Part shown: positions 60,114-64,000 of the stretch, in pieces
How positions within the stretch are numbered: position 1 is the first letter of the stretch
Layout of the letters: each line of letters starts with the position of its first letter
Assembly: GCF_003337565.1 (NCBI RefSeq)
Contig: NZ_QPJL01000005.1
Span: 62,001-126,000 of the forward strand
Source: Paracoccus lutimaris
GTDB lineage: Bacteria; Pseudomonadota; Alphaproteobacteria; Rhodobacterales; Rhodobacteraceae
Direction of reading: 5' to 3'
DNA: 64,000 nt
The notes under the pieces: generated by a model
Database searches by the model: none
The model's input: the letters and a program-made list of their open reading frames with translations, nothing else
What the model was told of the DNA's origin: nothing
Position numbers and translations under genes: made by a program

Positions 60114-61117
60114 CCGCCGGTATGGCTCATGTAGCGGCTGACCTGCCCGGCGACATGCTGGCGGGAATAGTCGAAGTCATGGCCCTTGGGCTTGCGGGCG
60201 ATGGCGTCGCGGATCGCCTGCCGCACAAGCGCGTCGTCCGGGCTGGCGCGCAACGGCGCGCGCAGATCGGCGCGATCCTCCTGCCCCAGGCACATGAACA
60301 GCTCGCCGGTGCAGGTCAGGCGCACGCGGTTGCAGCTTTCGCAGAAATTATGGCTCAGCGGGGTGATGAAGCCGATCTTCTGGCCGGTTTCCTCAATGCG
60401 GACATAGCGGGCGGGGCCGCCGGTCCGCTCGGTCAGCGGCGTCAGGGTCAGGCGTTCCTCGAGCCGGCGGCGCAGGTCCGACAGCGCCCAATATTGGTCA
60501 AGGCGCTGCTCCTCGCCCATCTCGCCCATGGGCATGACCTCGATGAAGGTCAGGTCATGGCCCTGATCGGCGCACCAGTCGATGAGGCCGAATACCTCAT
60601 CCTCGTTGAAGCCCTTCAGCGCCACGGTGTTGATCTTGACGCGCAGGCCGGCGGCCCTGGCGGCCTCGATCCCCTCAAGCACCTGCGGCAATCTGCCCCA
60701 GCGGGTGATCTGCGCGAAGCGGTCGGGGTCCAGCGTGTCCAGCGACACATTGACGCGCTTGACGCCATAGCTGGCCAGTTCGGACGCGAAACGGCCCAGC
60801 TGGCTGCCATTGGTGGTCAGGGTCAGCTCATCCAGCCCCTGCCCCAGATGGCGCGACATGGCGCGAAAGAATTCCATGATATTGCGCCGCACCAGCGGCT
60901 CGCCGCCGGTCACGCGCAGCTTGCGCAGCCCCATGCCGACAAAGGCCGAACACAGCCGGTCCAGTTCCTCCAGCGTCAGCAGGTCGCGCTTGGGCAGGAA
61001 CTGCATATGCTCGGACATGCAATAGGTGCAGCGAAAATCGCAGCGATCCGTGACCGAGACCCGCAGATAGGTGATCGGACGGGCGAAGGGGTCGACAAGA
61101 GGGACGTTCGGCGTCAT
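60110..61117 (-). CDS. moaA: GTP 3',8-cyclase MoaA (molybdenum cofactor synthesis)
   Basis: MoaA is a radical SAM enzyme that converts GTP to 3',8-cyclo-GTP, the first step to molybdopterin. From [21 protein letters not shown] it has 335 residues. The radical SAM cluster is bound by Cys26, Cys30 and Cys33 (CDFRCTYC), and the second cluster by [18 protein letters not shown]. The protein ends in RYMSHTGG, and the final Gly-Gly is required for activity in the family. moaC and other moa genes are not next to it. Confidence 0.97.
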   Translation of the reverse strand: MTPNVPLVDPFARPITYLRVSVTDRCDFRCTYCMSEHMQFLPKRDLLTLEELDRLCSAFVGMGLRKLRVTGGEPLVRRNIMEFFRAMSRHLGQGLDELTLTTNGSQLGRFASELASYGVKRVNVSLDTLDPDRFAQITRWGRLPQVLEGIEAARAAGLRVKINTVALKGFNEDEVFGLIDWCADQGHDLTFIEVMPMGEMGEEQRLDQYWALSDLRRRLEERLTLTPLTERTGGPARYVRIEETGQKIGFITPLSHNFCESCNRVRLTCTGELFMCLGQEDRADLRAPLRASPDDALVRQAIRDAIARKPKGHDFDYSRQHVAGQVSRYMSHTGG

Positions 61118-61266
61118 CTGCATTAGATAATCCCGCCCAGGCATCGGCACAAGCCAGCCGATCCGTTAAGGGTTGCGTAACCAAGAGCGCAGGTCGTGGT
61201 GGACAGCCGCCCTGCCCGGCCGCTAGCCTGCCCCGGAATTCGGATGACCAGATCACGAGGCTTTTG

Positions 61267-61809
61267 ATGACCACGCGCATTCTCTATCTGTTGGTCCCGT
61301 CGCTTCTGGCGCTGGCTGCCTGTTCGCAGACCGCAAAGACCGCGCAAACACCGGTGGCCCCGCCGCCGGTTCTGGAAACCATGACCGATCCGGCGACCGG
61401 GTCGCCCGTGATCGCGGGTCCGGTGCTCAAGGGCACGGCGCCGCGCACGCCAGGAAAGACCTCATCGGTTGGCGCGCCGGCCGGGCAAAGCGCGGATGCG
61501 CTGAACACCACGTCAAGCACCGAGCGGGCCGAGGCCGCGGCCCCGCCCGCCACGGCCGAGCGGCGGCTGGGAAGCACCGTCGCCTCGCTGGGCGATCCGT
61601 CGCAGCCCGGATTCTGGGTCAAGACGCCGCTGGTGCAATCGGAAACCAACGGCCGTATCGTGAACCCGGCCAATGGCAAATCGGCCAAGGTGCGGCTGAT
61701 CCCGCTTGGCGGCGCGGCCGGGGGCGGCAGCCAGGTGTCCCTGCCGGCGCTGCAGCTCATCGGCGTCAGCCTGACCGACCTGCCCACGATCGAGGTTTAT
61801 TCGGGCTGA
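61267..61809 (+). CDS. Putative lipoprotein with C-terminal RlpA-like region
   Basis: The 180-residue protein starts MTTRILYLLVPSLLALAACSQ, with lipobox LAAC. A Pro/Ala/Thr/Ser-rich stretch follows (about 30-95), then a compact domain: RRLGSTVASLGDPSQPGFWVKTPLVQSETNGRIVNPANGKSAKVRLIPLGGAAGGGSQVSLPALQLIGVSLTDLPTIEVY. The last part resembles double-psi beta-barrel proteins of the RlpA type, but the similarity is from pattern only. In databases such Rhodobacteraceae proteins carry misleading enzyme names. It overlaps the end of the AlkD-type gene by 13 nt, convergently. Confidence 0.7.
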   Translation: MTTRILYLLVPSLLALAACSQTAKTAQTPVAPPPVLETMTDPATGSPVIAGPVLKGTAPRTPGKTSSVGAPAGQSADALNTTSSTERAEAAAPPATAERRLGSTVASLGDPSQPGFWVKTPLVQSETNGRIVNPANGKSAKVRLIPLGGAAGGGSQVSLPALQLIGVSLTDLPTIEVYSG

Positions 61810-62474
61810 GCCAGCCGGCGCTCCGCCTCGCGGCGGGCAAAGGGTTTCAGCCGCGCCCCATGCGTCCCGAGCCAGTCGCGAACGCGCTGCGGATCGTGCT
61901 TCGACAGCTCGCGCAGCCACCAGCCGATGGCCTTCTGGATGAACCATTCGCGGTCCTCGGCCAGACGATCCAGCCAGCCCAGCACCCGCTCGCGCTGCGC
62001 CAGATCTTCAGGTTTGGGATTGCGGATATGTGTCCATGGCAGCGTTCCGACCAGTGCCGCGCGGCGCACCCAGAAACTGGGATGTTCGAGCCATGTCTCG
62101 ACCTCGTCCAGCCGCGCGGGATCGGCCGTCAGTCGCCGTTCGCCCGCATTCATGGCATGATCGGCAATCGCCCAGCCATCGAATTGCGGCACCCAGCCCG
62201 CAATCAGCCGCCAGACCCCGTCATCGGGCCGGATCCGTGCCTGGGTCAGCAATTTGGCGGCGGCGATGCGGCCCTCATGCACATCGCTGTCCCAAAGCCG
62301 CGACGCCAGGTCGATGCGGCCCGGTACATCCAGTTCCGCGCGCCATTCCCGCGCCATCTCGTCGATGACCGGCACCGGCACGCCCAGATAGACGCGCGGA
62401 ACCTTGTGATATGCCGCCATCCCCGCTGCCTTCTCGGCATCGGCCAAGGCTTGCAACTGCTCCAGTTCCCGCAT
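61797..62474 (-). CDS. AlkD-type DNA alkylation repair protein
   Basis: The 225-residue protein is built of HEAT-like helical repeats. It begins MRELEQLQALADAEKAAGMAAYHK and includes DLASRLWDSDVHEGRIAAAKLL, WAIADHAMNAGERRL, HPSFWVRRAALVGTLPW and FIQKAIGWWLRELSKHDPQRVRDWL, the core of the AlkD glycosylase family that removes bulky or cationic alkylated bases. The conserved Trp and Asp of the family can be seen in the DSDVHEGR and GWWLREL blocks. The upstream frame to 62579 runs into transposon-scar sequence, so the start is uncertain; the ATG at 62474 is preferred. Confidence 0.85.
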   Translation of the reverse strand: MRELEQLQALADAEKAAGMAAYHKVPRVYLGVPVPVIDEMAREWRAELDVPGRIDLASRLWDSDVHEGRIAAAKLLTQARIRPDDGVWRLIAGWVPQFDGWAIADHAMNAGERRLTADPARLDEVETWLEHPSFWVRRAALVGTLPWTHIRNPKPEDLAQRERVLGWLDRLAEDREWFIQKAIGWWLRELSKHDPQRVRDWLGTHGARLKPFARREAERRLAQPE

Positions 62475-62494
62475 GTTTTCGATACTCCCGCGCC

Positions 62495-62971
62495 CTGTTT
62501 CGCCGTGCTGATAGCCCGAGCACGGAAACGCGTCGAGAGGACAGCCGCCGCGCCACCACAAAGATCGCAGATGTTTCATGGCCAGACCGGATGTCGGATA
62601 CCGGCATCTTCGGCGATGCTGCGCGTTTGATCGAGGTCGAGAGGGAACTGTTCGCGGATATCGCGCACATCATCGCGAAAATCATAAATCAGGAAGGCCC
62701 GCCGTTCGATGTCCGACAGCAGGTGATGAACCCACCCGGGAATCAATCCCGCGATACGATGAGACCGACCACGCGAGGGCACATCCCGCACCGTCAGCCA
62801 AGGCCTGAAATCGCCACCGAAGCCTCGACCGCGCCCCTCCTAGCGGAAGCGCGCGACCTTCACTTCGTCAAATCCGTAGCGAGACGACATGCCAAATAAC
62901 TTGGTGCAATGCCTCCCAAGCAGTCGCCCATCGATGCGTTGAGGCACGAACTTTATTCCCACCTCACAACA
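62495..62971 (-). mobile_element. Scar of a Tn7-like transposon at attTn7 (glmS downstream site)
   Basis: On the glmS strand the sequence TGTTGTGAGGTGGG begins exactly 23 nt after the glmS TAG (62971), where Tn7 elements insert. It is followed at 62957-62950 by AATAAAGT, the core of the TnsB-binding repeats in the right end of Tn7. About 80 bp further on starts a broken tnsA read away from glmS, as in Tn7. The left limit is uncertain: a 9-bp direct repeat TCCCGCGCC at 62972-62980 and 62486-62494 flanks the segment, which would give 62495-62971 with TGTT-type ends. Tn7 makes 5-bp target duplications, so this limit is tentative. No tnsB, tnsC, tnsD or cargo remains. Confidence 0.7.
62576..62890 (-). 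pseudogene. tnsA: Remnant of Tn7-like TnsA endonuclease gene
   Basis: Starting at ATG 62890 the frame reads MSSRYGFDEVKVARFR, then a TAG stop (62842-62840) where the family has Lys. It continues EGRGRGFGGDFRPWLTV, DVPSRGRSHRIAG, WVHHLLSDIERRAFL and DIREQFPLDLDQTRSIAEDAG, ending after GIRHP at TGA 62578-62576. These blocks line up with Tn7 TnsA (KEGRGQGHG, PWLTV, GRSHRI, VHHLLSDLE, DIREQFPLL, GIKHPV). The catalytic Glu63 equivalent (in SDIE) survives, but the part holding Asp114, Gln130 and Lys132 is missing. TnsA cuts the 5' ends of the transposon. The nonsense codon and truncation make this a pseudogene. Confidence 0.88.
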
Positions 62972-62993
62972 TCCCGCGCCACGCCCCTTCGAC

Positions 62994-64000
62994 CTACTCC
63001 ACCGTCACCGATTTCGCCAGATTGCGGGGCTGGTCCACGTCGGTGCCTTTGGCCACCGCCGTATGATAGGCCAGATACTGCATTGGCACCGCGTAAAGGA
63101 TCGGCTGGAACACCCCTCCGCCCGAAGGCATGGTCAGCGAGGCCCGCACGCCATGGCCGCCGGTCGCGATCCCCTCGGCATCCGAGATCAGCAGCACCTG
63201 CCCGTGACGCGCCATGACCTCTTGCATGTTCGAGACGGTCTTGTCGAACAGCGCGTCGCGCGGCGCCACCACGACCACCGGCACATTGCGGTCGATCAGC
63301 GCGATCGGCCCGTGCTTGAGTTCGCCCGAGGCATAGCCCTCGGCATGGATATAGCTGAGCTCTTTCAGCTTCAGCGCGCCCTCCAGCGCCACCGGGTAAA
63401 GCGCGCCGCGGCCCAGATACAGCACGTCCTGCGCCTCGCTGAGCCAGCCCGCAAGACGGCGGCATTCGTCGCTGATCCCCAGCGCCTGATTGAGCAGCCC
63501 GGGCATGGCGCGCAGGTCGTCCAGATGCGCGCGCAGCTCGGCATCGGTCAGCCGGCCGCGATCATGCCCGGCCTTCAGCGCCAGCACCGCCAGCACGGCA
63601 AGCTGGCAGGTGAACGCCTTGGAGGAAGCAACCCCCACCTCGATCCCGGCCAGCGTCGGCAGCGCGATATCGGCGTCCCGCGCAATCGCCGAGGTCCCCA
63701 CGTTCACCACGCCCACGGTCTTTGCCACCTTGTCGCGCGCGTAATGCAGCGCGGCCAGCGTGTCGGCGGTCTCGCCCGACTGGCTGACAAAGATCGCCCA
63801 GCTTTTCGGCGACAAGGGCGGCTCGCGATAGCGGAATTCAGAGGCCACATCCAGATCGCAGGGCAGCCCGGCAAGGCTTTCGAACCAGTAGCGCGCGACA
63901 TAGGCCGCATAGGATGCGGTGCCGCAGCCGACCAGCGTCAGCCGGTCCACATCGCGGAAATCCAGTGCCTCGGGCAGCACGATCCGGTCGCCCTTGATGT
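62994..64000 (-). CDS. glmS: Glutamine--fructose-6-phosphate aminotransferase, C-terminal part (runs off window)
   Basis: GlmS makes glucosamine 6-phosphate for cell-wall and LPS precursors. The visible 335 residues are the sugar isomerase half with two SIS domains: RLTLVGCGTASYAAYVARYWFE, FVSQSGETADTLAALHYA and GIEVGVASSKAFTCQLAVLA in the first; YLGRGALYPVALEGALKLKELSYIHAEGYASGELKHGPIALID in the second. The end PRNLAKSVTVE is the invariant GlmS C-terminus, whose codons form the TnsD recognition site of attTn7. The glutaminase half lies past position 64000. The final TAG is 23 nt from the Tn7-like end. Confidence 0.97.
   Translation of the reverse strand, partial: IKGDRIVLPEALDFRDVDRLTLVGCGTASYAAYVARYWFESLAGLPCDLDVASEFRYREPPLSPKSWAIFVSQSGETADTLAALHYARDKVAKTVGVVNVGTSAIARDADIALPTLAGIEVGVASSKAFTCQLAVLAVLALKAGHDRGRLTDAELRAHLDDLRAMPGLLNQALGISDECRRLAGWLSEAQDVLYLGRGALYPVALEGALKLKELSYIHAEGYASGELKHGPIALIDRNVPVVVVAPRDALFDKTVSNMQEVMARHGQVLLISDAEGIATGGHGVRASLTMPSGGGVFQPILYAVPMQYLAYHTAVAKGTDVDQPRNLAKSVTVE

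Noticed and set aside
62411..62899. A 162-codon plus-strand frame opposite the tnsA remnant
   Set aside because: No family resemblance; the minus strand gives a clear TnsA alignment over the same bases.

Overview
The window is high-GC, gene-dense chromosome from an alphaproteobacterium of the Rhodobacteraceae, most probably Paracoccus. Three things point there. The complex I cluster runs nuoABC-x-DE-xx-F-xxx-G-x-H-x-I-x-JKLMN, with extra ORFs at the positions known from the P. denitrificans nqo cluster. The operon dusB(nifR3)-ntrB-ntrC-ntrY-ntrX-trkA is in the Rhodobacter-type order. NtrC lacks the sigma-54 contact motif. The genus is inferred from remembered protein sequences, not from a search.

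Layout. 1-8.2 kb (minus): nitrogen regulation, with dusB, ntrB, ntrC, ntrY, ntrX and the start of trkA. 8.4-9.8 kb: sdaA. 9.9-14.1 kb: an envelope block with a Pro/Ala/Thr-rich lipoprotein, YjbH and YjbF, facing a small secreted protein with a poly-Asp tail. 14.3-17.4 kb: zinc uptake (znuB-znuC-zur divergent from znuA, with two Zur-type boxes between). 17.6-19.7 kb: hemP, an RluB pseudouridine synthase with a long repetitive tail, and tRNA-Thr(CGT). 19.9-24.0 kb (minus): hemD, a mitofilin-like protein and a HemY/LapB-like TPR protein. 24.1-28.7 kb (plus): tsaD-gpsA-yciI-EVE, translationally coupled, then an ABC exporter. 28.7-31.9 kb: a CAP protein, a BON/LysM protein and an acyl-CoA synthetase. 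32.0-34.1 kb: aroA and trmB.

34.1-56.3 kb (minus) is the complex I cluster. It runs from a promoter near 56.28 kb through nuoA to nuoN and continues into birA, coaX and rnj. It holds all fourteen nuo genes and nine accessory ORFs, many joined by 1-8 nt overlaps, so most of the block looks like one transcription unit. 56.4-62.5 kb: a DUF4260 protein, uvrA with a near-consensus alphaproteobacterial SOS box, a GFA/CENP-V protein, moaA, a lipoprotein and an AlkD-type glycosylase.

The right edge carries the 3' part of glmS. About 100 bp past its stop lies a broken tnsA gene (in-frame stop, then truncation), preceded by a Tn7-like right end that starts 23 nt after the glmS stop. I read this as the scar of an ancient Tn7-family insertion at attTn7, and it is the most notable observation here. 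No rRNA operon, CRISPR array, intact insertion sequence or prophage was seen. Almost all sequence is coding, and no gene-free stretch exceeds 300 bp except the Tn7-like scar.
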